The notes beneath the pieces are model-generated. The model made no database searches and was not told the origin of the DNA. It saw only the letters and a list, made by a program, of their open reading frames with translations. Positions 53,662-62,596 of a stretch of DNA of 64,000 bases are shown one piece after another. This DNA comes from Kocuria sp. (GTDB taxonomy: Bacteria; Actinomycetota; Actinomycetes; Actinomycetales; Micrococcaceae): assembly GCF_030538595.1 (NCBI RefSeq), contig NZ_JAUNTS010000008.1, positions 62,001 through 126,000 of the forward strand, in the 5' to 3' direction. The number at the start of each line of letters is the position of its first letter. Positions within the stretch are counted from its first letter, which is position 1. The position numbers and the translations under genes were made by a program.

Positions 53662-54435
53662 TCAGACGGTGATGAGCGTACCCAGATCCTCCCCCAGCAC
53701 CGCGCGGGTGACATTGCCCGGTTCCTGCATCCCGAACACCCGCATGGTCACGTTGTTGTCCCGGCACAGGGAAAACGCCGTTTGATCCATGACGCGAATG
53801 TTCTGCGTCAGGGCGTCGTCGTAGGTCAGGAAATCCAGCTTCTTGGCCTCCGGGTTGCTGCGGGGGTCATCCGTGTACACCCCGTCCACGCCATTTTTGC
53901 CCACCAAAACTTCATCGGCATTGACCTCCAGGGCGCGCTGCGCCGCCACGGTGTCCGTGGAGAAATACGGGAGCCCCGCACCCGCGCCGAAAATTACCAC
54001 GCGGTCTTTTTCCATGTGCCGGATGGCACGACGCGGAATGTAGGCCTCAGCAACCTGCTCCATGGAGATGGCCGACTGCACGCGGGTGTCCACACCGCAC
54101 TGCTCCAAGAAATCCTGGAGAGCCAAGCAGTTCATGACCGTACCCAGCATGCCCATGTAGTCGGCACGGGAACGGTCCATGCCCGCGGTGGAGAGCTCTG
54201 CCCCGCGGAAGAAGTTGCCACCGCCCACCACGATCGAGGTTTCCACGGTGCCAACGGTCGCTGCGATCTGCTCGGCAATGTCGCGGACCACGGTGGTGTC
54301 CAGCCCCACCTTGCCCCCTCCGAAAACCTCACCGGAGAGCTTGAGGAGGATGCGTCGTCGCCCATTGGGGTGGCCGGCATCCCGGCTGGCCCGGACGGCG
54401 TCGTCTTTGATTTCTGACGGGCTGGTGGTCGGCAT
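53662..54435 (-). CDS. pyrH: UMP kinase
   Basis: UMP + ATP to UDP. 257 residues from ATG 54435, preceded by GGGAGCACTC; the longer frame upstream is not conserved. Amino-acid-kinase fold: [27 protein letters not shown] and [19 protein letters not shown], then [20 protein letters not shown] and [16 protein letters not shown]. An N-terminal extension of about 25 residues is variable in actinobacteria. Confidence 0.96.
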   Translation of the reverse strand: MPTTSPSEIKDDAVRASRDAGHPNGRRRILLKLSGEVFGGGKVGLDTTVVRDIAEQIAATVGTVETSIVVGGGNFFRGAELSTAGMDRSRADYMGMLGTVMNCLALQDFLEQCGVDTRVQSAISMEQVAEAYIPRRAIRHMEKDRVVIFGAGAGLPYFSTDTVAAQRALEVNADEVLVGKNGVDGVYTDDPRSNPEAKKLDFLTYDDALTQNIRVMDQTAFSLCRDNNVTMRVFGMQEPGNVTRAVLGEDLGTLITV

Positions 54436-54594
54436 GAGTGCTCCCAACGTGGACCTACAGTGGATGACCTGCGAACCGGCCCCGCAATCTCCGGGGCGCA
54501 CGCACGCAGGTGGGCAAACTGGATTCAGCATAGCGGCCCGGCAGTCCATGGCGAGCTTCCGCACCTGCTGAGGCGATACCGCAGATCAGACGAC

Positions 54595-54629
54595 AACACC
54601 CCACTGACCGGTGTGGTCAGTGGGGTGTT
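54595..54629 (-). terminator. terminator between tsf and pyrH
   Basis: Perfect 15-bp stem AACACCCCACTGACC (54595-54609) / GGTCAGTGGGGTGTT (54615-54629) just past the tsf stop on the minus strand. It separates rpsB-tsf from pyrH-frr-cdsA. Confidence 0.85.
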
Positions 54630-54650
54630 TGCCCGGTGAAAGCTCAGGAA

Positions 54651-55481
54651 TCAGGAGCCCACGCGGAACCGAGCGAAACCGGTTGCGGTGGCGCCGTTGT
54701 CGGCCAGGAACTGGCCCACGGAAACCTTGGAATCCTTGGCAAAGTCCTGATCCACCAGCACCGACTCCTTGTAAAAGCCGTTCATGCGGCCTTCCACAAT
54801 CTTCGGCAGGATCTTCTCCGGCTTGCCTTCAGCCTTGGCGGTCTCCTCGGCAACGCGCTGCTCGTTGGCAACGGTCTCCGCGGGGACTTCTTCGCGGGAG
54901 AGGAAAGACGGGGACATAGCGGCAATGTGCACGGCGACGTCGTGTGCAGCCTCGGTCACGTTCTCACCGTCAACTGCCAACAGCACGCCCACCTGGGCCG
55001 GGAGGTCCTTGGAGGTGCGGTGCAGGTAGAGCTCAACGGTCTGACCCTCAACGCGAGCGATGCGGCGAACCACAACCTTCTCACCCAGCAGCGCGCCGGT
55101 CTCGGTCACCAGATCGGACACCTTCTGGCCGTCGATTTCGGTGGCCAGAAGGGTGTCCAGGTCGGCAACATCGTTGGCGACGGCAGCGTCCATGACCTTC
55201 TCGCCGAACGCAATGAAGGGGTCGGCCTTGGCCACAAAGTCGGTTTCGGAGTTGACCTCAACCAGGTAGCCCTTGCCACCCTCAACGCGACCCACCACAA
55301 TGCCCTCGGCGGTGGTGCGGCCTTCGCGCTTGGTCACGCCCTTCAAACCCTTGACACGGATGATCTCCAGGGCCTTCTGCTGATCGCCGTCGGCCTCGTC
55401 CAGGGCCTTCTTGACGTCGAGCATGCCGGCGCCGGTGCGCTCACGCAGTTCCTTGATGTCCTTGGCGGTGTAGTTCGCCAT
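54651..55481 (-). CDS. tsf: elongation factor Ts
   Basis: Nucleotide exchange factor for EF-Tu. 276 residues from ATG 55481 behind CAAGGAGCTGACAC. Motifs: IKELRERTGAGMLDVKKALD, GKGYLVEVNSETDFVAKADP, LPAQVGVLLAVDG and HIAAMSPSFLSREEVPAET, ending with QDFAKDSKVSVGQFL. Standard partner of rpsB. Confidence 0.97.
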   Translation of the reverse strand: MANYTAKDIKELRERTGAGMLDVKKALDEADGDQQKALEIIRVKGLKGVTKREGRTTAEGIVVGRVEGGKGYLVEVNSETDFVAKADPFIAFGEKVMDAAVANDVADLDTLLATEIDGQKVSDLVTETGALLGEKVVVRRIARVEGQTVELYLHRTSKDLPAQVGVLLAVDGENVTEAAHDVAVHIAAMSPSFLSREEVPAETVANEQRVAEETAKAEGKPEKILPKIVEGRMNGFYKESVLVDQDFAKDSKVSVGQFLADNGATATGFARFRVGS

Positions 55482-55584
55482 GTGTCAGCTCCTTGTTCGT
55501 TCGTGTCCGCGGTGCAGATGCGCTGACCGCGGGTGTCCCAGGAGGCATGATGCGTTCCTGAAACAAAGAAAAGTTGAACGGAAG

Positions 55585-55667
55585 GGGACGTGTTGGCACG
55601 TCCCGTGATCCCCGAATGCCTCCCCACCTGCACACACGTGTGACAAGTGAGGAGGCAATCCTCGGGG
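55585..55667 (-). terminator. tandem hairpins between rpsB and tsf
   Basis: A perfect 8-bp stem GGGACGTG-TTGG-CACGTCCC (55585-55604), followed on the minus strand by a T-rich run, is preceded by a longer imperfect stem (55610-55623 / 55651-55667) next to the rpsB stop. The pair probably attenuates rather than blocks tsf transcription. Confidence 0.6.
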
Positions 55668-55673
55668 TGAAAA

Positions 55674-56564
55674 TCACTCGGCGGAAGTGGCCTCAGCAAC
55701 AACCTCAGCGGCCTCCACTGCTTCCTCAGCAGCTTCGGTTTCCTCGACAGCTTCCACTGCCTCCGCGGTGGTCTCAGCTTCGGCGGCAGCCTTCTCAGCG
55801 TTGTGCTGTTCCAGCAGCTCGCGCTCCCACTCAGCCATGGGCTCCTCGGCAGCACCTTCAGCGCCACCCTTACCGGAGCGGGCCAACAGACCCTCGGCGA
55901 CGGCGTCGGCCACCACGCGGGTCAGCAGGTTGACCGAGCGAATGGCGTCGTCGTTGCCCGGGATGGGGAAGGTGACCTCATCGGGATCGCAGTTGGTGTC
56001 CAGGATGGCCACCACCGGGATGCCCAGCTTCTGAGCCTCGTCAATGGCCAGGTGCTCCTTCTTGGTGTCAACAATCCACACCATGGAAGGGGTCTTGGTC
56101 AGATTGCGGATACCGCCCAGGGTGCGCTCCAGCTTTTCCTTCTCCCGGCGCAGCAGCAGCAGTTCCTTCTTGGTGTATTGCGAACCCGCAACGTCCTCGA
56201 AGTCGATCTGCTCCAGTTCCTTCATGCGGTCGATCCGCTTGGAGACGGTCTGGAAGTTGGTCAACATACCGCCCAACCAGCGGTGGTTGACGTAAGGCAT
56301 GTTCACGCGGGTGGCCTGCTCGGCAATGGCCTCCTGGGCCTGCTTCTTGGTACCCACGAACAGGATGGTGCCGCCGTGTGCCACGGTGGACTTGACGGCC
56401 TCGAACGCGCGGTCAATGTAGGACAGCGAGTTCTGCAGGTCAATGATGTAGATGCCGTTGCGCTCGGTGAGGATGAATCGCTTCATCTTCGGGTTCCAGC
56501 GGCGGGTCTGGTGGCCAAAGTGCACGCCGCTGTCCAACAGCTGGCGCATGGTGACGACTGGCAT
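55674..56564 (-). CDS. rpsB: 30S ribosomal protein S2
   Basis: 296 residues from ATG 56564, preceded by AAGGAGAACGACC. Motifs: [60 protein letters not shown] and [20 protein letters not shown], then [22 protein letters not shown]-terminal Glu/Ala tail of about 60 residues is longer than in E. coli but common in actinobacteria. Confidence 0.97.
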   Translation of the reverse strand: MPVVTMRQLLDSGVHFGHQTRRWNPKMKRFILTERNGIYIIDLQNSLSYIDRAFEAVKSTVAHGGTILFVGTKKQAQEAIAEQATRVNMPYVNHRWLGGMLTNFQTVSKRIDRMKELEQIDFEDVAGSQYTKKELLLLRREKEKLERTLGGIRNLTKTPSMVWIVDTKKEHLAIDEAQKLGIPVVAILDTNCDPDEVTFPIPGNDDAIRSVNLLTRVVADAVAEGLLARSGKGGAEGAAEEPMAEWERELLEQHNAEKAAAEAETTAEAVEAVEETEAAEEAVEAAEVVAEATSAE

Positions 56565-57201
56565 GGTCGTTCTCCTTGATGAGATGTGCTCGCGCACCCC
56601 TGGTCCGGGGAAACGGAACACGGTTGGTGGTTGTCGGCCTCTTCCGGCGGAAGGACCCCTGGCACGTTGCGGCCGCTGCCCCAAGGCTCAGGGCAGTTTC
56701 CACTCACCACCCGCTCTCCTTGTGGAGGGCGGGACCGTGGCGTGTGGGCCGCGCGTCCGCGCTCCTCCGGTTTCAGCCGGTGGTTTGACGGACAGCACGA
56801 CGACGACGTGCGCGAAGTCAGCATCTGGCCTGAAGTCCCGTCCTGCTCGCGGGTTCCCAACCCCTGAGAAGTCTCTACCGGTAGATGAGATCTTTCGGCA
56901 GGTGACATCTCTTGGGTGAAAAACGCGGGCACAACAAGACACACAGTTCAGACACTGCGGCGTCCAACTGTACTACAGATCGGCCTGCACTGGATGACTG
57001 GATTGTCTGCCTGAGCCCGGAAGAAGTGCGGCCAGCTGCCCCCGCTGCATTGGGCACGTGGTCTGCCGCTGAGCCAGGCAAGTACCACGTCACGCGGCAC
57101 CACCTCCACAGGCGGTTTTTTGTGCCGAGGTGCGGGGGTAAATATCCACACATCACAACCAGCCCTGGTGACCCTGCCAAGCCGTGGGCCACGGTGAGGG
57201 C
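56565..57201. promoter_or_regulatory. divergent intergenic region, rpsB leader
   Basis: About 640 bases without a gene between divergent rpsB and the M23 peptidase gene. It holds the rpsB promoter and leader; a stem CCGCTCTCC-TTGT-GGAGGGCGG lies near 56709-56731, and a perfect palindrome TCTACCGGTAGA at 56873-56884. A leader element for S2 autoregulation is plausible but not matched in detail. Confidence 0.35.
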
Positions 57202-57876
57202 ATGAAAACCACATCACGTTTTGTGCGCGACTGGATGGCCCTCAGTCTTGTGCCGGTGCTGCTCGTTGTTGCCGCAGGACTACTGGCTGTGACGGCACCC
57301 CCATCCAGCTGGTTGGCCCAACCTGCCACGGCGGCGCCACCACCGAATACTCCTGCGTCCCTGACCACGGCCAGTGGTTCCGTGGAATCAGCGCTGCTGG
57401 CTGTGCCACCGCGAGCACCTGCACGCAGCGGCCAGGAGGCCGCACTGGCCAAGCATAGGGGCCAGTGGGAATCCCCCACTGGCGGTGCACCCAGAGTGGC
57501 CAAGGACTTCCAGCCACCAGCCAAGCGATGGCTCTCCGGCCACCGCGGCGTTGACCTGACGGTGGCTTGGGATGGGCGTGTCTACGCACCGGCAGATGGC
57601 ACGGTCTCCCACGTGGGCACGGTGGTGGACCGCAACACCATCACGATTGATCACGGAGACGGTCTGCGCTCCAGCTTTGAACCGGTGGACAGCGACTTGA
57701 AACGTGGAGAACGTGTCCGCAAGGGTCAGCTGATTGGCATTCTGGAAAACGGCAATCACTGCATGTTCTCCATTCGAGCCTGCGTACATTGGGGTGTTCG
57801 GCTGGGCGATGATTACGTGAATCCGTTGCAGTTCATCGGGGCCTTTTTGCCCTCGGTCTTGCTGCCAGTTCCCTAG
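57202..57876 (+). CDS. M23 (LytM-type) peptidase domain protein
   Basis: 224 residues from ATG 57202 (GTGAGGGC upstream). N-terminal membrane anchor or signal (ALSLVPVLLVVAAGLLAVTA), linker, then the LytM domain: HRGVDLTV (zinc His and Asp), APADGTVSHVGTVVDRNTIT, LRSSFEPVDSDLKRGERVRK and VHWGVRLGDDYVNPL. The first His of the usual HxH motif is replaced by Cys (ACVHWG), as in many actinobacterial homologues. It sits beside rpsB in related genomes. Probably acts on peptidoglycan cross-bridges. Confidence 0.85.
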   Translation: MKTTSRFVRDWMALSLVPVLLVVAAGLLAVTAPPSSWLAQPATAAPPPNTPASLTTASGSVESALLAVPPRAPARSGQEAALAKHRGQWESPTGGAPRVAKDFQPPAKRWLSGHRGVDLTVAWDGRVYAPADGTVSHVGTVVDRNTITIDHGDGLRSSFEPVDSDLKRGERVRKGQLIGILENGNHCMFSIRACVHWGVRLGDDYVNPLQFIGAFLPSVLLPVP

Positions 57877-58095
57877 CGCGGCCACCGGTCAGACTGACCG
57901 GAAGCCACCGTTGCGGGACCCACCCGGCGCCGCTCGAACACAAGGTGGTTATCCACGTCTCAACAATCCTTGACGTGCAAGTCAGAGCGCGTCTAGTCTG
58001 CGAAACATGACTCGACATAGAGTTATCCTCGCCAAGAAGAACCTCATAAAAAAGCTGCAATTCCCCAGCCTGACGCTCATTGTTGGGTGACGATC

Positions 58096-58344
58096 ATGCC
58101 TATCACCTACAAGTATTGGCTCGCCATCATCATCAGTGGCGTTCTTCTCTTGAGCGGCATTGGAGGGATGATTTTGATGTTCTTCCAGCCGTGGGCATCG
58201 TGTGAGTACGGAGACGTCCCAGCCGAGTGCGCCCTGTCACCCACCGCCGCCATGGTCCAAGCTATCTTTGCTCTCACGGCACTAGCTGGCTGCGTGGCGC
58301 TGCTGATCACCAATTGGAAACTCAGTCAGGTGAAGACTCGCTGA
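58096..58344 (+). CDS. small two-helix membrane protein
   Basis: 82 residues from ATG 58096. Two hydrophobic helices, YWLAIIISGVLLLSGIGGMI and MVQAIFALTALAGCVALLIT, flank a short extracytoplasmic loop with two cysteines (ASCEYGDVPAECALSP). No family recognised. About 220 bases upstream are noncoding. It lies just left of the orphan toxin module. Confidence 0.5.
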   Translation: MPITYKYWLAIIISGVLLLSGIGGMILMFFQPWASCEYGDVPAECALSPTAAMVQAIFALTALAGCVALLITNWKLSQVKTR

Positions 58345-58404
58345 CGGGGGCTGCGGCAGGGCGAGTGACCTGAAATCACCCCGGGCAAGTCCGCGTCCGG
58401 TGCG

Positions 58405-58719
58405 CTACATCAGCAAGTCTTGCCCATCAACACGCGTCTCCCAAAACTCGAACTGCACGTGTATGTACGGTTCAACAACGTGTTGCACCTCCTCGGACAA
58501 GGCAAGTCCCTCCGTCAACGCCTGTTGCCTTCGAGAAATCGACGGCCACCCACGTTGCTCGTCGTAGTCCGTGGCGAACGACTGTGACCACGCTCGAACT
58601 CTCGCCGTGAGCTCTGGCCCCAGAGATAACTCGTCTTCCGCCAGCGGGCCTTCCGGGCCGAAAAACGGCCAAGGGCAACCGTAGTCATTGAACATACGAA
58701 CAGTTCCCTGACCCGTCAT
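58405..58719 (-). CDS. candidate immunity protein of the orphan toxin module
   Basis: 104 residues from ATG 58719, which overlaps the stop of the toxin-domain gene (ATGA). Acidic, soluble: MFNDYGCPWPFFGPEGPLAE, WSQSFATDYDEQRGWPSISR, IHVQFEFWETRVDGQDLLM. Small acidic proteins translationally coupled to toxin domains are typically cognate immunity proteins. No named immunity family is assigned. Confidence 0.6.
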   Translation of the reverse strand: MTGQGTVRMFNDYGCPWPFFGPEGPLAEDELSLGPELTARVRAWSQSFATDYDEQRGWPSISRRQQALTEGLALSEEVQHVVEPYIHVQFEFWETRVDGQDLLM

Positions 58720-59078
58720 CAGCAACCACCCCCTGGAATCGACGTAATGACTCGGCGATTGTTCGTCGAGATCACCACACGGGGGTAGAAGGTCTTAAAC
58801 ACCTGGCCACGGGTGTTGCGAACTTGGATGGGTGTTGTGTAGCAAAACTTCCCGCCACCTTGATTCGCATACTTTGACGGTGCGGCCAGCGATTGCCTTG
58901 TTGCGAAGTCCATAAAGTCGTCCCAGTTGCCCCTCATCGGCGACATGCGGTTCGTCCAATCAACCTGGTGTCGTGCTCGTATATGCCGGTACCCATGGCT
59001 TGCTGGAGCGCCGCACTGCAATGTAATCCTCCCACCAGAAAAACTGTCACGTTTCGCAGCCTGGTAGGTGGTCACCAC
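58719..59078 (-). CDS. orphan polymorphic-toxin C-terminal domain (RNase-like)
   Basis: About 119 residues from GTG 59078. The open frame continues to 59255, but that part runs through duplicated tRNA-flank sequence, so an N-terminal targeting domain is missing. The domain shows GGRITLQCGAPASHGYRHIR, ARHQVDWTNRMSPMRGNWDD, FCYTTPIQVRNTRG and FYPRVVISTNNRRVITSIPG, the His/Arg-plus-C-terminal-strand layout of BECR-type RNase toxins. Likely a displaced toxin cassette with its immunity gene. Family assignment is by pattern only. Confidence 0.55.
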   Translation of the reverse strand: MVTTYQAAKRDSFSGGRITLQCGAPASHGYRHIRARHQVDWTNRMSPMRGNWDDFMDFATRQSLAAPSKYANQGGGKFCYTTPIQVRNTRGQVFKTFYPRVVISTNNRRVITSIPGGGC

Positions 59079-59154
59079 GTAGTTTTCCCGCTTCAGAGTG
59101 TTGCAGTTCAGCGAGCTGGTGAAGATCGTCACGGCTCTGGACCTCAGTCTCAGT

Positions 59155-59264
59155 GAGCTCTTGGGACCGAGCATCCTCCAGGCGCAGCAAAACCCCGCGA
59201 TGAACTTGTCACCACGGGGCTGAGGTAGGGCAGTGGGGCTTGAACCCACAACCAAAGGATTATG
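59155..59264 (-). pseudogene. duplicate of the tRNA-Met 3' half with its downstream flank
   Basis: Bases 59226-59264 match the 3' half of the tRNA gene at 60007-60046 with two differences (one base missing, one G-to-A), ending at the anticodon loop (CCAAAGGATTATG). The flank 59155-59225 also matches 59935-60006 imperfectly. The 5' half of the tRNA is absent. This is the footprint of integration at a tRNA gene or of a segmental duplication. Confidence 0.8.
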
Positions 59265-59289
59265 CGACTATCTGTAGTACACTTTTTGC

Positions 59290-59559
59290 ATGGCACTTGA
59301 GTTTGCCTCGACCGTTGACCGACACGGCATTCCGCGCGCCGACACGTTGCACGCGATGCTCAACGCCGAAGCATCAGCGGAGGTGGAAGGCCGCCCAGGT
59401 GAAACCACCATGGTCTACGTCGGGCACCCGCATCCACAAACGGATCGGTGGCTTGAGGTCATCGCGGCGCACCGCCCACCTCGCACCATCACAGTTTTCC
59501 ACTCCATGCCACTGACAGATCAGTACCGATATCTCCTCCAGGAAGGGAAATCGTCATGA
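59290..59559 (+). CDS. BrnT-like toxin of a toxin-antitoxin pair
   Basis: 89 residues. A TACACT box (59278-59283) lies six bases before the ATG and no ribosome site is seen, so the message may be leaderless. Sequence: FASTVDRHGIPRADTLHAML, TTMVYVGHPHPQTDRWLEVI and PRTITVFHSMPLTDQYRYLL, the short beta-rich layout of BrnT/RelE-like RNase toxins in actinobacteria. It overlaps the antitoxin gene (ATGA). Confidence 0.6.
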   Translation: MALEFASTVDRHGIPRADTLHAMLNAEASAEVEGRPGETTMVYVGHPHPQTDRWLEVIAAHRPPRTITVFHSMPLTDQYRYLLQEGKSS

Positions 59560-59894
59560 GCCAGACCGATTACGACGACCTGGCCGACCAGGCCGAGCGC
59601 GGACAACTTTCAACCAAGCCTGGCACTATCCGCCGCGGCTCGGCTGCTGCAGCCGAGGCACGAAAAGCCCTTCTGGAAGCCGCTGATGCAGCCACCATTG
59701 AAGAACTGTCAGCAATACCCTTGGGCCGACCCACGCTCCGGAGCACCAAACCCGGCCCCTCGCCGATTCTTCAAGTCCGCGTCCCCCAGGACCTCAAGGA
59801 CCGTGTCGCGGCCATAGCTCAGCGCGAGCACCGCAACGAATCAGAGATCGTCCGTGAAGCTCTCGCAAACTGGGTAACGCGCAAAGGCGCCTAA
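59556..59894 (+). CDS. ribbon-helix-helix antitoxin
   Basis: 112 residues; ATG follows GGAAGGGAAATCGTC. The C-terminus ILQVRVPQDLKDRVAAIAQ, then REHRNESEIVREALANWV is a classic ribbon-helix-helix DNA-binding domain; the N-terminal half should wrap the toxin. Toxin-first order with overlapping frames fits BrnTA-like systems. The pair should repress its own promoter at about 59265-59289. Confidence 0.75.
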   Translation: MSQTDYDDLADQAERGQLSTKPGTIRRGSAAAAEARKALLEAADAATIEELSAIPLGRPTLRSTKPGPSPILQVRVPQDLKDRVAAIAQREHRNESEIVREALANWVTRKGA

Positions 59895-60006
59895 CTACCC
59901 CGATACGCTGCGGAGTTCAACATCTCGCTTGGTGAGCTCCTGGGACCCAGCATCCTCCAGGCACGGCAAAGCCTCCGCGGTGACCTTGTCACCACGGGGA
60001 CTGAAG

Positions 60007-60080
60007 TAGGGCGAGTGGGGCTTGAACCCACGACCAAAGGATTATGAGTCCTCTGCTCTGACCAGCTGAGCTATCGCCCC
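60007..60080 (-). tRNA. tRNA-Met (anticodon CAT)
   Basis: The minus strand gives a 74-nt cloverleaf: acceptor GGGGCGA / TCGCCCT, D-arm GCTCAGCTGGTCAGAGC, anticodon stem-loop AGGACTCATAATCCT with CAT at the anticodon, T-arm GTGGGTTCAAGCCCCAC, discriminator A. CCA is not encoded. Elongator Met is most likely; a lysidine-modified tRNA-Ile(CAT) cannot be excluded by eye. Its 3' half is duplicated at 59226-59264. Confidence 0.93.
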
Positions 60081-60130
60081 TTGGACGTCGTTGTCGGCAG
60101 CTCACGTGGCACCGACAACGACGGCGGCCC

Positions 60131-61468
60131 CTAGCCTATCGGAGTCTGCGGGTCATCCAGCATCGGCCAGTTGGCCAGAAGCCTCGCTGGGTCTGCTCCG
60201 CGGTACATACGCTCAAAGGCTTCCACCGTGGCGCCGAAGCTGTGCTGTTCCACCAGTTTCCGGCTGGCCTCCCCCATGGAGCGGCGTTGCTCCACGGTTA
60301 GATTCAGAAAATCCAAGAGCTTTTCCGCAACCACGGCGTCGTCGCCCGGCGGGAAGAGCCACCCGTTGACGCCTGATTGAACCAAGTGCGGCAATGCACG
60401 CGCGTTGGCCAGCAGAACTGGCCGGGAAGCGGCCATCGCTTCCAAAGTCACCAATGACTGCAACTCTGCGGTGCCCGGTTGGGAAAAAATCTCTGCACCG
60501 AGGTAGGCCAGGCGCAGGTCGGCGTCGGAGAGAAACCCACGGAAGTTCACTCGCTCAGCAACGTCCAAGGACTGCGCCAGTTCGGCAAGTTTGTTGTACT
60601 CCCCGCCTTGTCCCACAATTTCCAGGACCGCATCCGTTTGATTCTTGATGCGAGACAACGCCCTGATCAGCACGTCAACATTTTTCTCCGGATCCAAGCG
60701 TCCCACAAAGAGGATGGTGGGGTGCTCGTGCGGCGGCAGCTGCTCCCCTGGTCGCACCTGATAATTCTGCGCATCAATTCCGTTGGACAGCGCGTACACC
60801 GGGTACGTGAAGCCGTTGGCTTTCATAGAGTCAACGGCCAACGGGGTGGGTGCGGTGACCACATCACAGTGGCTGAACACCCGGGCCATGTCTCGCCAGG
60901 AGATTTTGCGGTACATCCGCCGAATGATCCCCGGCAGGGGCAGGTGCTGTTCAATATTCTCTGGAATGAAGTGGTTGGTACCGATCAAACGGATACCGCG
61001 CCGGGCAGCCTCACGGGCGAACAGCCGTCCCAGAATGTAGTGGCATTCAACATGCACCACATCCGGGCGTACATCATCCAAGATTCGTTTGATCTCGCCG
61101 CTGACTTCCCAGGGCAAACACAGGTTGAACGTGGTGTAGGTGAAGGCTGTGTGCGAACGCAGACGGTGCTCCGTGACCCTCCCATCCATACGTCTGATGG
61201 ACCGCCCCCGGCTGGGACGCGGTGCGGCCACGTGCACTCTGTGCCCACGATGAGCCATGGCCTGAGCCAGACGTCGGGAAAACTGCGAGGATCCATTGAT
61301 GTCCGGCGGATAGGTTTCAGCAACCACCAAAACGGTCAACGCTCCTTGGGGCGGAACCGGCACCGCATCAAGGTCCTCAGCGGGAAGGCGGTAGTCATCC
61401 CTGATGTGTCCACGCGGATCTGGGGTGAGCTGACTGCCTACGGGATGGCCGGTACGGGGGGTCGGCAC
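60131..61468 (-). CDS. GT4-family glycosyltransferase
   Basis: 445 residues from GTG 61468 (GGAGGATTG upstream). GT-B fold: N-domain LTVLVVAETYPPDINGSSQF and RLAQAMAHRGHRVHVAAPRP; hinge, then TILFVGRLDPEKNVDVLIRA, GFLSDADLRLAYLGAEIFSQ and the donor-site motif QPGTAELQSLVTLEAMAASR (the EX7E-like segment). Resembles PimB/MgtA-type enzymes that glycosylate membrane lipids, with an unproven acceptor. Downstream of a DMT-type transporter, six bases away, so probably co-transcribed. Confidence 0.88.
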   Translation of the reverse strand: MPTPRTGHPVGSQLTPDPRGHIRDDYRLPAEDLDAVPVPPQGALTVLVVAETYPPDINGSSQFSRRLAQAMAHRGHRVHVAAPRPSRGRSIRRMDGRVTEHRLRSHTAFTYTTFNLCLPWEVSGEIKRILDDVRPDVVHVECHYILGRLFAREAARRGIRLIGTNHFIPENIEQHLPLPGIIRRMYRKISWRDMARVFSHCDVVTAPTPLAVDSMKANGFTYPVYALSNGIDAQNYQVRPGEQLPPHEHPTILFVGRLDPEKNVDVLIRALSRIKNQTDAVLEIVGQGGEYNKLAELAQSLDVAERVNFRGFLSDADLRLAYLGAEIFSQPGTAELQSLVTLEAMAASRPVLLANARALPHLVQSGVNGWLFPPGDDAVVAEKLLDFLNLTVEQRRSMGEASRKLVEQHSFGATVEAFERMYRGADPARLLANWPMLDDPQTPIG

Positions 61469-61474
61469 AGAGAT

Positions 61475-62428
61475 TCAATCCTCCTGTTGTTGAGTGGGCC
61501 GGGTTTTCACGGCCCCGGGCACAATACCCAGTTCACCTGTTTTTGGGGCCCGCGCGGCGGCCAGTTTGGCCAAAACTTCCGGGTGATGCCTGGACAGGAG
61601 GCGAACCCCGGACACAGAAACGCCGCCGCTGGCTGCCAGGGCCAGCGCTGACACTGGACCAAAGTTGGCGCCGGCCTCTCCCAGCACGCTCAGACCGAGG
61701 ATCACACCCACCATGGGGTCCACCACGGTCAGTCCAGCCATGACCAGCTCGGGCGGCCCGGCAGCGTAGGCACTTTGCACCAACCAACCGCCCAGCGCCG
61801 CAGCCACAATCAGTCCGATGAGATTGTCGTACTCAATGTTCTGCCACCAGGCTCCCGTGCCCGTCCGCAGCTGCACCGAAATTACTTTGACTTGGACCGC
61901 AACGAATCCATAAAGCGTTCCGGCAGCGAACAGGTAAAAGAGGGCTCGATGCTGGTCCCTGAGCACCAGCATCCCGATCAACACCAGGACAATGACGCCG
62001 GCCAGTAGGTATGTCACGACGTCGGAGGCTCGGTCGGCAATGGCCACGGCGGGATCAGTGACCCTGACTGCCGTCAGCACAAAAACTGTGGCTCCACCCA
62101 CACACAGGGCAATGGCCCGCCATGTTGGAGCGTTGATGGGGATTCCCACATGCCGGGAATGCAACACCGTGGTGATGACCAACCCCAGCACACCAATGGG
62201 CTGCACCACCGTGACCGGAGCCAAACTCAGGGCAGCTACGTTGAAAACCGTACCGAACCCCAAGAGACCCAGGCCCACTGTCCAGCGCGGAGAGCGCAAG
62301 ATGTGGAGGAACTGGTGCAGGGACAGTTTTCCGTCACTACGGCTGACCACTGCCACAGACTGCAGATGGGTCCCGCATGCAAGCCCCACAGCCGAGAGCA
62401 CTGCCAGGCCCACAGCGATCCAAAGCAT
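61475..62428 (-). CDS. DMT/EamA-like transporter
   Basis: 317 residues, about nine or ten hydrophobic helices: LWIAVGLAVLSAVGLACGTH, VGLGLLGFGTVFNVAALSLA, PVTVVQPIGVLGLVITTVLH (the conserved Pro/Gln region of DMT proteins), TYLLAGVIVLVLIGMLVL, LFYLFAAGTLYGFVAVQVKV and PELVMAGLTVVDPMVGVILG. The layout is close to the actinobacterial DMT/NIPA-like group. Substrate unknown. ATG follows GAGAGGATATTGC. Confidence 0.8.
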   Translation of the reverse strand: MLWIAVGLAVLSAVGLACGTHLQSVAVVSRSDGKLSLHQFLHILRSPRWTVGLGLLGFGTVFNVAALSLAPVTVVQPIGVLGLVITTVLHSRHVGIPINAPTWRAIALCVGGATVFVLTAVRVTDPAVAIADRASDVVTYLLAGVIVLVLIGMLVLRDQHRALFYLFAAGTLYGFVAVQVKVISVQLRTGTGAWWQNIEYDNLIGLIVAAALGGWLVQSAYAAGPPELVMAGLTVVDPMVGVILGLSVLGEAGANFGPVSALALAASGGVSVSGVRLLSRHHPEVLAKLAAARAPKTGELGIVPGAVKTRPTQQQED

Positions 62429-62550
62429 GCAATATCCTCTCGGAGCAATGTGGTCCTGCGGGGCTTCGTGGCGCCAGAAGCGCCTCCTGACTTGTTAGGC
62501 CAACAGTGGCAATGCTAAGGGAGAGTCACCGATATTTGCCGCAACATCAA

Positions 62551-62585
62551 AAATCCCCGGGAGTCTGCCAGACTCCCGGGGATTT
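62551..62585. terminator. terminator downstream of the holin-family gene
   Basis: Perfect stem AAATCCCCGGGAGTCTG (62551-62567) / CAGACTCCCGGGGATTT (62569-62585), effectively a 15-bp stem with loop TGCCA, just past the stop of the minus-strand gene at 62597. Symmetric, so it can act both ways. Confidence 0.9.
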
Positions 62586-62596
62586 CCGGTGGATGA

